A stretch of 64,000 nt of DNA from CAYWVR01 sp964461715 (GTDB lineage: Bacteria; Planctomycetota; Phycisphaerae; FEN-1346). Within the stretch, counting starts at the first letter, position 1; each line of letters opens with the position of its first letter. The notes under the pieces were generated by a model, which saw only the letters and a list, made by a program, of their open reading frames with translations, made no database searches and was not told the origin of the DNA. This document shows positions 42,401 to 50,482 of the stretch, one piece after another. The stretch lies in contig CAYWVR010000011.1 in NCBI GenBank assembly GCA_964461715.1, forward strand, positions 31,621 through 95,620, read 5' to 3'. The position numbers and the translations under genes are program-made.

Positions 42401-43255
42401 TTAAATGCCCTCACGCAGGTGCTTGACCTGTTCGTAGGTGAAGACCGGTCCCTCGCGGCAGACGTAAATGCCGCGAATCTGGCAGTGGCCGCACTTGCCG
42501 ATGCCGCACTTCATGTGCCGCTCCAGCGAGCACAGGATGCGGTGCTCCGGCACGCCCTCGGCCAGGGCCTCCAGGACCGTGAACTTGAACATGACGGGCG
42601 GCCCGACGATGACGGCCCAGGTCTTGGCGGCGTCCATCTCGATCTCGCGGAAGAGGCGTGTGATGACGCCCGTCTTGCCCTTCCAGCTCTTGTCGGGCCG
42701 GTCGACGGTGACGAGGGCCTCGACGTCGTCACGGTCCTGCCAGGCGGCCAGCTCGTCGGTAAAGAGCAGCAGGTTCGGCTCGCGGGCCCCGACGAGGATG
42801 GTGACTTTGCCGTAGTCCTGGCGCTTGTCCAGGACGTAGTTAATGAGGCTCCGCGTGGGCGCAAGACCCAGCCCGCCCGCGACGAAAAGCATGTCCGCGC
42901 CCTTCGTCTCCTCGTACGGGAAATGGTTCCCGAAGGGGCCGCGGACGCCCAGGCGGTCGCCCTCGCCGTAGCCCTTGAGGGCGTCCGTGACGGTGCCGAC
43001 GCTTCGGACCGTCAGCTCGAACGCCTCGCCCTGGGTCGGGCTGGAGCAGATGGAGATGGGCGCCTCGCCCAGCCCGAAGACCGTGACGCCGACGAACTGG
43101 CCGGGCTCGTAGACGAGCGGCTCGTCCTCCATCTCGAGGCGGAAGAACCGCTCCGTCTCGGTCATCTGCTCGGCGTGGGTGATGCGCGCCATGCGCGGCA
43201 CATAGGGGCTCGCGGCCCGGGCGCCCTTCTGGAGACTCGCGTCGGTCTGGGTCAC
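42401..43255 (-). CDS. Hydrogenase FAD/NAD(P)-binding (gamma) subunit
   Basis: A 284-residue ferredoxin-NADP-reductase-like subunit (HydG of sulfhydrogenase). FAD is bound by EAPISICSSP. NAD(P) is bound by FVAGGLGLAPTRSLI and the GPPVMFKF end. A 2Fe-2S cluster is bound near the C-terminus (ERHMKCGIGKCGHC, VCREGP). It moves electrons between NAD(P)H and the iron-sulfur chain. The start is GTG 43255 (VTQTDASL) with GGGAGCC upstream, two bases after the beta subunit stop. Confidence 0.88.
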   Translation of the reverse strand: MTQTDASLQKGARAASPYVPRMARITHAEQMTETERFFRLEMEDEPLVYEPGQFVGVTVFGLGEAPISICSSPTQGEAFELTVRSVGTVTDALKGYGEGDRLGVRGPFGNHFPYEETKGADMLFVAGGLGLAPTRSLINYVLDKRQDYGKVTILVGAREPNLLLFTDELAAWQDRDDVEALVTVDRPDKSWKGKTGVITRLFREIEMDAAKTWAVIVGPPVMFKFTVLEALAEGVPEHRILCSLERHMKCGIGKCGHCQIRGIYVCREGPVFTYEQVKHLREGI

Positions 43256-43257
43256 GG

Positions 43258-44307
43258 TTATCGGCTCCCTGCGATCTGAATGTAGGTATCGCGAATGCTG
43301 ATGTTGGCGATGCACGCCCGTTCGCACCGGCCGCACCCCACGCAGCCGACCTGGCCGGTCCGTTCGAGGATGAACTTGCCCTTGCGGAACATGCGGTGGC
43401 GGAGGCGGCTCCAGCGCTCCTCGCGGAAGTTCTCGCCCCCCGCGACCTCGGCGAACGGGTCGAGCTGGCACGAATCGTACCGCCGCACCCGCGTCCCGCC
43501 CGAGAGGTCGTCGGCGATCTCGTCGACCACGTCGAAGCAGTAGCACGTGGGGCAGGTCGTGTTGCACGAGCCGCACGAGAAGCAGCGGCGGGCGATGGCC
43601 TCCCACACGAGGCTGTCGTAGGAGGCGTCCAGCACCTCCGGCAGGTACTTGAGCTCGAAGGGCAGCTTGTAGTGGAAGTTCCCCCGCTTCTTCTCCGCCA
43701 GCGCCGTCCGGGCCTCCATGTCCTGCTTGGTGGCGGGCCGGACGGGGGCGGCCTCGACGAGGGCTTGGCCGAGCTCGGTCCGCACGTCGATGAAGTACGC
43801 CTCGCCCAGGTCCGTCAGCATCAGGTCCGCGCCCGTCTCCGGGTACAGCGACCCCATGTCCAGGCAGAAGCTGGACTCGTGGCACGGCTCGACGCAGTCG
43901 ACGGCCACGATGGCCGCGTCGGCCCGGCGGGCGAGGTAATGGGGATCGTCGATGTCGCCGTCGAAGGCGGCATCGAGGGTGGCGATGGCCGTCACGTCGC
44001 ACGGATGCACGCCGAACAGGACCGTCGGCTCGTGTTCGACGAGGGCCTCGGGCTGTGGGTCGGCCGGGTCCAGGCGATAGTGCACCAGGGCCTGCCGCGA
44101 CGGCCACAGGAACTTCTTCGGGCCGAGGACCGTCAGGTTGTAATCGAGCCGCAGGTCGCCGGCCTCCTCGAGCATCTCCCAGGAGAACTTCTCGGAGCGG
44201 TCCGAGGGGCTGATCTCCTTGCGGACGGGCCCGGCGACGCGTCGTTCCTGCATGAGGGCCTCGACCCAGGCCGTCAGGTCGCTCTTCTTGAGGACTTGGG
44301 GCAGCAT
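43258..44307 (-). CDS. Hydrogenase 4Fe-4S (beta) subunit
   Basis: A 349-residue subunit like sulfhydrogenase HydB. The N-terminal domain (1-220) contains FGVHPCDVTAI and VDCVEPCHESSFC. The C-terminal half has two ferredoxin-type sites (CFSCGSCNTTCP and CVGCGRCERACI). It links the flavin subunit to further clusters. It is translated directly before the gamma subunit. The length is typical. Confidence 0.88.
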   Translation of the reverse strand: MLPQVLKKSDLTAWVEALMQERRVAGPVRKEISPSDRSEKFSWEMLEEAGDLRLDYNLTVLGPKKFLWPSRQALVHYRLDPADPQPEALVEHEPTVLFGVHPCDVTAIATLDAAFDGDIDDPHYLARRADAAIVAVDCVEPCHESSFCLDMGSLYPETGADLMLTDLGEAYFIDVRTELGQALVEAAPVRPATKQDMEARTALAEKKRGNFHYKLPFELKYLPEVLDASYDSLVWEAIARRCFSCGSCNTTCPTCYCFDVVDEIADDLSGGTRVRRYDSCQLDPFAEVAGGENFREERWSRLRHRMFRKGKFILERTGQVGCVGCGRCERACIANISIRDTYIQIAGSR

Positions 44308-44346
44308 GCGCGATCCACCTCTCTGTGTGCGTGGGCTATGCGTGGG

Positions 44347-44739
44347 TTAGGCGCTCAGGACCTTCTCGACCGCGGCGAGCAGGTCCTTCGGGTCCACGGG
44401 TTTCTCGAGGAAGGCGTCCACCGGCAGGTAGTCGGCGTCGGTCTCAGGCGAGAACTCGAAGCCGGTGGCCTGGCTGACGCTGGTCATCATGACGATGGGC
44501 AGGTCGGCCGTCTTCGGGTCGGCCCGCAGGTCCCGGGCCATGCCGAATCCCTCGGTGTCGCGGGTCATCATGACGTCCAGCAGAACGACGTCCACGCCGC
44601 CCGCGCAAATCCGTTCCATGCCTTCCTCTCCGGAGGAGGCGGTCTCGACGGCGTATCCGCCTCCCTTCAGGACGACCTTGGTGGCCTCGAGGACGTCGGG
44701 ATCGTCGTCGACGATGAGGACCGTTTTCTTCTCGGCCAT
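44347..44739 (-). CDS. Single-domain response regulator (CheY-like)
   Basis: A 130-residue receiver domain with no output domain. Acidic pocket Asp11-Asp12-Asp13 (VDDDPDV), phosphate-accepting Asp55 (VVLLDVMM), Thr/Ser in MMTSVSQ, and Lys in FLEKPVDPKDL are all present. It is the first gene of the hydrogenase operon, 39 bases before the beta subunit gene. It may link hydrogenase use to a phosphorelay; no histidine kinase is encoded nearby. Confidence 0.88.
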   Translation of the reverse strand: MAEKKTVLIVDDDPDVLEATKVVLKGGGYAVETASSGEEGMERICAGGVDVVLLDVMMTRDTEGFGMARDLRADPKTADLPIVMMTSVSQATGFEFSPETDADYLPVDAFLEKPVDPKDLLAAVEKVLSA

Positions 44740-44849
44740 GGCTGGCTCCCTGATGCTGGCGTCGCGTGTTTCCGCCCGTTCGGGCCCGGCTCTAAAGCGA
44801 CGTTGCCCCGAGACCGTGCTCGGGGCCCCCCGTCAGCTTGGCCGCTACT

Positions 44850-44867
44850 TTGTGAAACTCTTCACAA
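44850..44867. promoter_or_regulatory. Rex operator (NADH/NAD redox repressor site)
   Basis: TTGTGAA-ACTC-TTCACAA. Both seven-base arms match the published Rex box (TTGTGAANNNNTTCACAA) exactly. It lies about 40-55 bases downstream of the predicted transcription start of the hydrogenase operon, a road-block position. Rex leaves DNA when NADH is high, so the NAD(P)-linked hydrogenase would be made when the cell is over-reduced. The rex gene is not in the window. Confidence 0.8.
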
Positions 44868-44911
44868 GTTCGGCCAAAATTTTTTTGCTCCCTACCCGGC
44901 GGAAGCGAGAC

Positions 44912-44939
44912 ATTATACGTGTACGGTCCCCTGTGTCAA
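44912..44939 (-). promoter_or_regulatory. Consensus promoter of hydrogenase operon
   Basis: Minus strand TTGACA (44939-44934), 16 bases, TATAAT (44917-44912). Both boxes are perfect. The predicted leader to the response regulator gene is about 165 bases and contains the Rex site. Confidence 0.8.
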
Positions 44940-45017
44940 ACCCTTGCTCCCGTTTTTCTTCGGAATGTGGCGGTCCGTGCGCGGGGGGGGGCCGCAACCA
45001 GAGGCTGAGATCTCGCT

Positions 45018-45579
45018 CAATGCTCGTCCGGATCGAGGTCGTCCGGGGGCGGCCGGCCCAGTGCCACGAAGATGACGTAGAACTCCAGCCGCTGACGGAC
45101 TCGAAGAGGGCCTGCGTGAAGGTCAGGTCCGCGATTCCCATGAAGGGCCACGCCCCCGCGACGATGACCAGGGCCCACGCCAGCACGAGGAAATGGACCG
45201 CCGCCGGCGAGACCGCCTCCACGTCCACCCGGCCGTAGAAATCAAGTCGCGAGGGGTCGTGGGCCCGGGCGATGACGCGGCCCACCTTGAAGATCTCCTT
45301 GGCGACCTGGCACACGAGCAGGTTGGTGTTGTCGTGGGCGGTGGCGGCGACGACGAAGAGGTCGGCCTCCTCGAGGCGGGCCCGCTTCAGGACGGCGAAC
45401 TCCGTGGCGTCGCCCCGGGCCTTGTAGCCGGAGAAGCCGACGTCAAGGAGCTGGAAGGCCTCCTCTTCCCAGTCGATGATGACCACGCGGTGGCCGTCGA
45501 GACTCGGGCGCCCCGCCAGGAAGGCCCCCATCCGTCCGCACCCCACGATGACGACGTACCATTTCTCCCGGCCGGCCAT
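45018..45579 (-). pseudogene. Damaged TrkA-N/TrkH-like gene
   Basis: The frame from ATG 45579 (AGGGG site) encodes a good TrkA-N (RCK) NAD-binding domain in residues 5-125 (VVIVGCGRMGAFLA, DLFVVAATAHDNTNLLVCQVAK, RVIARAHDPSRLDFYG). Residues 129-168 then switch to a hydrophobic stretch close to TrkH (WALVIVAGAWPFMG, DLTFTQALFESVSGW), where a TrkH protein would go on for hundreds of residues. Codon choice then favours a shifted frame ending LEFYVIFVALGRPPPDDL... at 45018. The original frame runs on to 44845, through the hydrogenase promoter. It looks like a trkA-trkH deletion fusion with a frameshift. A functional small RCK protein cannot be excluded. Confidence 0.6.
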
Positions 45580-45696
45580 GGTGCCACCCCTTTCCGTCCC
45601 CTCTGATTCTAAAGCCCCGGGGCCCGTGCGAAAAAGACGCGGCGCAAAAGACTTCAAGCCCGGGGCCTTGAGGCCCTGCGCTCATGGGGCCTCGCC

Positions 45697-45725
45697 TTGA
45701 CAGGCAAGACTCCCACTTCTAAACT
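45697..45725 (+). promoter_or_regulatory. Promoter of lysA, implies leaderless mRNA
   Basis: TTGACA (45697-45702), 17 bases, TAAACT (45720-45725). Transcription should begin at about 45732, within two bases of the lysA ATG (45734). Confidence 0.7.
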
Positions 45726-45733
45726 GCCCGGCT

Positions 45734-47026
45734 ATGGACCTCTTCGAGTATCGTGACGGGACGCTCTGGTGCGAGAAAGCGCGGGTGGCGGACTTGGCGC
45801 GCGAGTTCGGCACCCCCCTCTACGTCTACAGCGCAGGCACCTTCCGCCATCACTATCGCCGCCTCGCCGAGGCCTTCGCCCCGTGCGATCCGATGATCTG
45901 CTACTCGGTGAAGGTCTGCTCGAACACCCACATCCTCGGCCTGTTGGCCGGGGAGGGCAGCGGCTTTGACCTCGTCTCGGGCGGCGAGCTGTACCGCGTT
46001 CTGGAGGCGGGCGGCGACCCGGCCCGCTGCTGCTTCGCGGGGGTCGCCAAGACCGACGCCGAGATCCGCTATGCCCTCGGCGAAGGCCTCCACCTGTTTA
46101 ATTGCGAGAGCGAGGCCGAGATCGAGAACCTCGCGCGCCTCGCCGCCGACACCGGACGCCCGGCCCGGGCCGCGCTCCGCGTCAACCCGGACGTCGATCC
46201 CAAGACCCACCGCTACATCACCACCGGCAAGAAGGAGACGAAGTTCGGCGTCGACCTCGAGCGGGCCGAGCGGGTCTTCCGCGAGTTCCACGCCTCCGAG
46301 GGGGCCCGCCACGTCGCCCTCGCGGGCCTACACATCCACATCGGAAGCCAAATCACCACCACCGAGCCCTACGTCGAGGCCGTCCGCAAGGTCACGGAGC
46401 TGGCTGACCGCCTCCGCGCGGCCGGCATCGAGGTCGAGACGCTCGACATCGGCGGCGGGTTCGGCGTCCATTACGAGGCGGGCGAGGCCCTCGAGGCCGA
46501 GGCCTTTGCCGCGGCCCTCGTGCCGGAGATTCGCCGGTCGGGCCTCAGGCTCGTGATGGAGCCGGGCCGCTTCATCGCCGGCAACGCCGGGGTCCTCGTC
46601 ACGGAGGTCCAGTACGTGAAGGCGGGGGGCGAGCGGCGGTTCCTCCTCTGCGACGCGGGCATGCACACCCTCATCCGGCCCGCCCTCTACGACTCCTACC
46701 ACCACGTTTGGCCGGTCGAGCCCGGCGAGGCCTTCGCCTCGGCCGAGCGGCGGAGAGACGCCGACGTACCCGGGACCCACGTCTATGATGTGGTCGGCCC
46801 GATCTGCGAGTCCACGGACTTCTTCGCCAAGGAGCGGCCCCTGCCGCCCGTCGAGCGGGGTGACCTGCTGGCGATCTTTTCGGCGGGGGCGTATGGGATG
46901 TCGATGGCCTCGGAATACAACTCCTTCCCGCGGCCCGCCGAGGTCCTCGTCGAGGCGACCGAGCCGCGCCTCATCCGCCGCCGCGGCACCTACGCCGACC
47001 TCGTGGCGCCCGAGAAAGAGGTCTAG
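45734..47026 (+). CDS. lysA: Diaminopimelate decarboxylase
   Basis: A 430-residue PLP enzyme of the alanine-racemase fold that makes lysine from meso-diaminopimelate. PLP lysine is Lys60 in CYSVKVCSN. Family landmarks are GSGFDLVSGGELYR, KTHRYITTGKKETKFG (typical of LysA), HIHIGSQI, EPGRFIAGNAG, and the late GPICESTDFF that brings in the catalytic cysteine. There is no Shine-Dalgarno, in keeping with the leaderless transcript. It converges on the GH130-like gene with 10 bases between. Confidence 0.93.
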   Translation: MDLFEYRDGTLWCEKARVADLAREFGTPLYVYSAGTFRHHYRRLAEAFAPCDPMICYSVKVCSNTHILGLLAGEGSGFDLVSGGELYRVLEAGGDPARCCFAGVAKTDAEIRYALGEGLHLFNCESEAEIENLARLAADTGRPARAALRVNPDVDPKTHRYITTGKKETKFGVDLERAERVFREFHASEGARHVALAGLHIHIGSQITTTEPYVEAVRKVTELADRLRAAGIEVETLDIGGGFGVHYEAGEALEAEAFAAALVPEIRRSGLRLVMEPGRFIAGNAGVLVTEVQYVKAGGERRFLLCDAGMHTLIRPALYDSYHHVWPVEPGEAFASAERRRDADVPGTHVYDVVGPICESTDFFAKERPLPPVERGDLLAIFSAGAYGMSMASEYNSFPRPAEVLVEATEPRLIRRRGTYADLVAPEKEV

Positions 47027-47036
47027 CCGGCGTCGC

Positions 47037-48512
47037 CTACGGCCCCTCGTCCTTGAGCCGCGCCAGCAGCGCCTCGAGGCGTACGGTTGCGAAGCTCGTC
47101 CGCGAGTCGCTCATCGCGTAGGGGATGACCAGCCGGCCCTCGTGGATCATCCACCCGCACGTGTAGACGACGTTCGGCACGTACCCTTCCCGTTCCTCGG
47201 CCGTCGGCCGCATCAAGGGCTCGCGCAGCCGGCCCAGGACCCGCCGCGGGTCCTCCAGGTCCAACAGCAGCGCCCCGATGGCGTACTCCCGCACCGGGCC
47301 CACCCCGTGCGTTAGGACGAGCCACCCCTCCGGCGTCTCCACGGGCGAGCCGCAGTTGCCGATCTGCACCAGCTCCCACGTCTCCGTCGGTTCGCAGAGC
47401 AGCTCCGAATCGTTCCACGCGTACAGGTTCCGCGACCGCAGGAGGTGCAGCGACTCCCCGTCGTGCCGCGCCACCATCAGGTACCGCCCGTCCACCTGCC
47501 GCGGGAACAGGGCCAGGCCTTTGTTCCGGGCGTACCGGCCGCGCAGCGTCGAGACGTGGAACGTCCGGAAGTCCCGGGTCTCGAGGAGCATCGGGTGAGT
47601 GGCGTCGCCGTCGAAGGCCGTGTAGGTGCCGTAATAGGTGACATGGCCGCCGTCGTGCTCGAAGCGGACCAGCCGCACATCCTCCATGCCCCGCTGCTCG
47701 TACGTCGTGGCCGGGAAGAGGACCATCTCCGAGGGACGGCAATCCCCGGGGAACTCGAGGCGATAGTTGGCGTGGGCCAGCCAGAGCATCTCGTCTCGGA
47801 TGTCCCCGAGGGCCTCGGCGTCGTCCCCGGCCGTCTCGGCGGCGCACCGGTCCAGAGCGGTCCGCAGGTCGGCCTGCGTGAACCGCCCCGGCAGGAGATT
47901 CAGGACCCGGTCGACCACGGCATCCGGCTCGTCCGATTCGCGGAGCTTGCGGCGAAAGAGGGCCTTGTCGAAGTCGCGGTCGGGATGCGGCCGGGCGGTG
48001 TGGGCGAACCGCGGGGCCGGCTCCATGGCCGGCGCCCCGTCCTGCCTCACCACCCCACGCCGGAACACGATCGAGGAAAGGTGCCCCTCGCCTGTCGCAC
48101 GCAGGCTCAACAGGAACCGCACCTCGCCCCGCGGAAGGTCGCTCTGGTCGGGGTGCGGCACCATGGAGGGGTTGAAGAGGGCCGCCGACTCGATCGAGTA
48201 TTCCTTCGTGAAGTACGCCGACACGAGCAGACGCCGGGTCTCGCTCATCTCCGGCTCCGTCTCGAGATCCTCGCGCACCCGACGGTACGAGACCCGGAAG
48301 GCCTCGACCAGGTCCCGATGCCGCCCCGCGTAGCCCTGCATGACGGCCTTGAGGAGGCCCGGGACCTGCTTCTCGGGGATCTGCATCAGGCGCGAGAAGA
48401 TCGAGCGGACGCGGGCCGAGTCGTGGAAGTCCATGTACGTGGGGACGACGCGTCGGTCGTCGCTGGCGAACGACTCGGGGCGGCGGGTCACGCGTAGGGG
48501 ACGTCGGGGCAT
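47037..48512 (-). CDS. GH130-like glycoside phosphorylase/hydrolase
   Basis: A 491-residue protein whose C-terminal two thirds fit the five-bladed propeller of GH130, the beta-mannoside phosphorylase family. Signs are MEDVRLVRFEHDGGHVTYYGTYTAFDG, GRYLMVARHDGESLHLLRS, IGNCGSPVETPEGWLVLTHGVGPVREYAIGALLLDLEDP and YTCGWMIHEGRLVIPYAMSD. The first 200 residues are an extra helical region, as in the longer GH130 subgroups that act on beta-1,2-mannosides. The substrate is not certain. ATG 48512 has AGGAG upstream; the promoter holds a palindrome. Confidence 0.78.
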   Translation of the reverse strand: MPRRPLRVTRRPESFASDDRRVVPTYMDFHDSARVRSIFSRLMQIPEKQVPGLLKAVMQGYAGRHRDLVEAFRVSYRRVREDLETEPEMSETRRLLVSAYFTKEYSIESAALFNPSMVPHPDQSDLPRGEVRFLLSLRATGEGHLSSIVFRRGVVRQDGAPAMEPAPRFAHTARPHPDRDFDKALFRRKLRESDEPDAVVDRVLNLLPGRFTQADLRTALDRCAAETAGDDAEALGDIRDEMLWLAHANYRLEFPGDCRPSEMVLFPATTYEQRGMEDVRLVRFEHDGGHVTYYGTYTAFDGDATHPMLLETRDFRTFHVSTLRGRYARNKGLALFPRQVDGRYLMVARHDGESLHLLRSRNLYAWNDSELLCEPTETWELVQIGNCGSPVETPEGWLVLTHGVGPVREYAIGALLLDLEDPRRVLGRLREPLMRPTAEEREGYVPNVVYTCGWMIHEGRLVIPYAMSDSRTSFATVRLEALLARLKDEGP

Positions 48513-48546
48513 GGAGGGCTCCTGCGGCGCTTCTTTCGCGCCTGGC

Positions 48547-48577
48547 ATTGTATCGCGCCGTCCCGGCGCGATGCCAA
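48547..48577 (-). promoter_or_regulatory. Promoter with palindromic operator before GH130-like gene
   Basis: Minus strand TTGGCA (48577-48572), 19 bases, TACAAT (48552-48547). The whole spacer is a perfect palindrome, TCGCGCCG-3 bases-CGGCGCGA (48553-48571). A repressor bound there would block RNA polymerase, and the long 19-base spacer suggests a twist-dependent (MerR-like) activator as an alternative. Confidence 0.6.
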
Positions 48578-48616
48578 CGGCGAGCACTTTTGCCCTGGGC
48601 CGGCGCGGCGGTCCGG

Positions 48617-48645
48617 TTGATTTCCCCCCGCTTTCGTGCCATACT
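48617..48645 (+). promoter_or_regulatory. Promoter of xseA, implies leaderless mRNA
   Basis: TTGATT (48617-48622), 17 bases, CATACT (48640-48645). The predicted start near 48652 is 2-3 bases before ATG 48655. Confidence 0.55.
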
Positions 48646-48654
48646 GTGCGGTCC

Positions 48655-50115
48655 ATGGACACGCCCTTCGATGCCCGTCTCATCCCGGAACCCGAGCCGG
48701 AGGGCCCGGAGACCGTCTCGCGGGTTGTCCGGCGCCTGAAGGACGTCCTGGAAGTCGAGTTCGACCGGGTCTGGGTTGTCGGCGAGGTCTCCAACTTCAA
48801 GCGCCACGGTTCCGGTCACCTCTTCTTCACCTTGAAGGACGCCGGGGCCTCGCTGCGGTGCGTCATGTGGCGGTCCACCGCCGAGCGGCTCCACGAGGCC
48901 GTCGAGGACGGCATGGAGGTCGAGGTCAAGGGGCACCTGAGCGTCTTTCCTCGGGCCGGGAACGTCCAGCTCTACGTCTCGTCCCTGAAGCCCCGCGGCG
49001 TCGGGCCGCTGGAGGTGGCGTTCCGGAAGCTCAAGGAGAAGCTCGCCGCCGAGGGTCTCTTCGGCCCCGAGCGGAAGCGCCCGCTGCCCGCGTTCCCGCG
49101 GTGTGTGGGTGTCGTGACGAGTCCCACCGGGGCGGCGGTTCGCGACATTGTCCACGTGCTCGCGCGGCGATGGCCGGCGGTGCGGGTCGTCCTCGCCCCC
49201 ACCCGCGTCCAGGGCGACGGGGCCGTCGACGAGATCGTTGCGGCCCTGGGGCGGTTGGAACGCCGGGGCGGTGTGGACGTGGTCATCGTGGGGCGCGGCG
49301 GGGGGAGCCTGGAGGACCTCTGGCCCTTCAACGAGGAGCGGGTGGCTCGGGCCCTTTTCGAATATCCCGTGCCCGTTATCAGCGCCGTGGGGCACGAGAC
49401 GGACGTTTCCATCAGCGATTTCGTGGCCGACGTTCGGGCCCCCACCCCCTCGGCCGCCGCCGAGATGGCCGTGCCCGACGCCCGCGACGTGGGGGCGGCG
49501 CTGGCCCGGCGGCTGCGGTACTTGGCGCGCCACGTCGCCCACCGGCTGGAGCGGATGCGCGATCGGCTGGCCCTGGCCGCTCGTAGCCGGGCCCTCGCGC
49601 GGCCGGAGGAATGGGTGCTCGCGCGGGTGGAGCGCGTCGAGGATTTGGCCGGGCGCCTCGCCCGGGCGGCCCGGGGGACCCCGGCAACCCGGCGGCTCAG
49701 GCTCGCCCAACTGGCCGGGGCCCTCGCCGAGCATACGCCGCGTCTGAAGTGGCAGCAGGGACGCGATGCCCTGGAGATGGCCGCCTGGCGGCTGCGCGCG
49801 GCGGGCCGCGACCGGCTGGAGCACCGGTGGCGGGGGGGGCTTGAGCGTATCGAGGGGCGGCTTCGGGACCTCGCGCCCGACCGGGTCCTCGCTCGCGGAT
49901 ACAGTCGGACCGAGCTGGTCCGCACCGGCCGGACCCTGACCCGGGCCGCCGATGCCGACATCGGCGACCGGCTTCGGACACATCTGGCCGAGGGAACCCT
50001 CGAAAGCGAGGTGACCGAGGGCGGCGACCCGCCCCGGAACCGCTCTCGGACGAAGATGAAACGCCGCCGGCGCCCCCGCGATCCGGGCGCCGAGGGGCCG
50101 CGGCTGTTTGAATAA
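48655..50115 (+). CDS. xseA: Exodeoxyribonuclease VII large subunit
   Basis: A 486-residue XseA. An N-terminal OB-fold (about 15-110: VWVVGEVSNFKRHGSGHLFFTLKD) binds single-stranded DNA. The catalytic domain (120-320) has VGVVTSPTGAAVRDI, VDVVIVGRGGGSLEDLWPFNEE and ISAVGHETDVSISDFVAD. A long coiled coil and a basic C-terminus follow. It degrades single-stranded DNA with XseB, encoded 57 bases downstream. ATG 48655 has no ribosome site, as expected for a leaderless message. Confidence 0.94.
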   Translation: MDTPFDARLIPEPEPEGPETVSRVVRRLKDVLEVEFDRVWVVGEVSNFKRHGSGHLFFTLKDAGASLRCVMWRSTAERLHEAVEDGMEVEVKGHLSVFPRAGNVQLYVSSLKPRGVGPLEVAFRKLKEKLAAEGLFGPERKRPLPAFPRCVGVVTSPTGAAVRDIVHVLARRWPAVRVVLAPTRVQGDGAVDEIVAALGRLERRGGVDVVIVGRGGGSLEDLWPFNEERVARALFEYPVPVISAVGHETDVSISDFVADVRAPTPSAAAEMAVPDARDVGAALARRLRYLARHVAHRLERMRDRLALAARSRALARPEEWVLARVERVEDLAGRLARAARGTPATRRLRLAQLAGALAEHTPRLKWQQGRDALEMAAWRLRAAGRDRLEHRWRGGLERIEGRLRDLAPDRVLARGYSRTELVRTGRTLTRAADADIGDRLRTHLAEGTLESEVTEGGDPPRNRSRTKMKRRRRPRDPGAEGPRLFE

Positions 50116-50137
50116 GGGGAGTCGCGACTCGTATAAC
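50108..50137 (+). promoter_or_regulatory. Possible promoter of xseB
   Basis: TTGAAT (50108-50113), 18 bases, TATAAC (50132-50137). The spacer contains the perfect palindrome GAGTCGCGACTC (50119-50130). Confidence 0.45.
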
Positions 50138-50172
50138 AGGGCGGCTGTACCCCGCCCCGTGGAGACCCGCTT

Positions 50173-50448
50173 ATGGCCAAACGCAAAAGAAGTGCGTCGA
50201 GTGAACCGACCTTCGAGGCCCGCCTGGAGCGGCTCGATGAGATCGTCGAGACGCTTGAGGGAGGCGAGGCGGGGCTGGACGAGTCCCTGAAGCTCTACAC
50301 CGAGGGGGCCGACCTCGTCAAGGCCTGCCGCAAGACCCTCGAGGCTGCCGAGAAGAAGATCGCGCGGCTTACCGAATCGGCCGCCGGCGACCTCGTCGAG
50401 ACGCCCGTCGACGCCGAGACGCTGGATGAAGCCGCCGAGGAGGACTGA
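50173..50448 (+). CDS. xseB: Exodeoxyribonuclease VII small subunit
   Basis: A 91-residue helical XseB: TFEARLERLDEIVETLEGGE, GLDESLKLYTEGADLVKACRKTLEAAEKKI. The length is typical, with an acidic tail. Several XseB copies wrap the coiled coil of XseA. The start has GGAGA upstream. A radical SAM gene follows after 34 bases. Confidence 0.93.
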   Translation: MAKRKRSASSEPTFEARLERLDEIVETLEGGEAGLDESLKLYTEGADLVKACRKTLEAAEKKIARLTESAAGDLVETPVDAETLDEAAEED

Positions 50449-50482
50449 GTCCCCCGCGCGGCGGCAGAAGACGGAGTCATGA

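Noticed and set aside
44845..45017. Last 57 codons of the TrkA-like open frame
   Set aside because: Codon use is atypical, no homology is seen, and the stretch contains the hydrogenase promoter.
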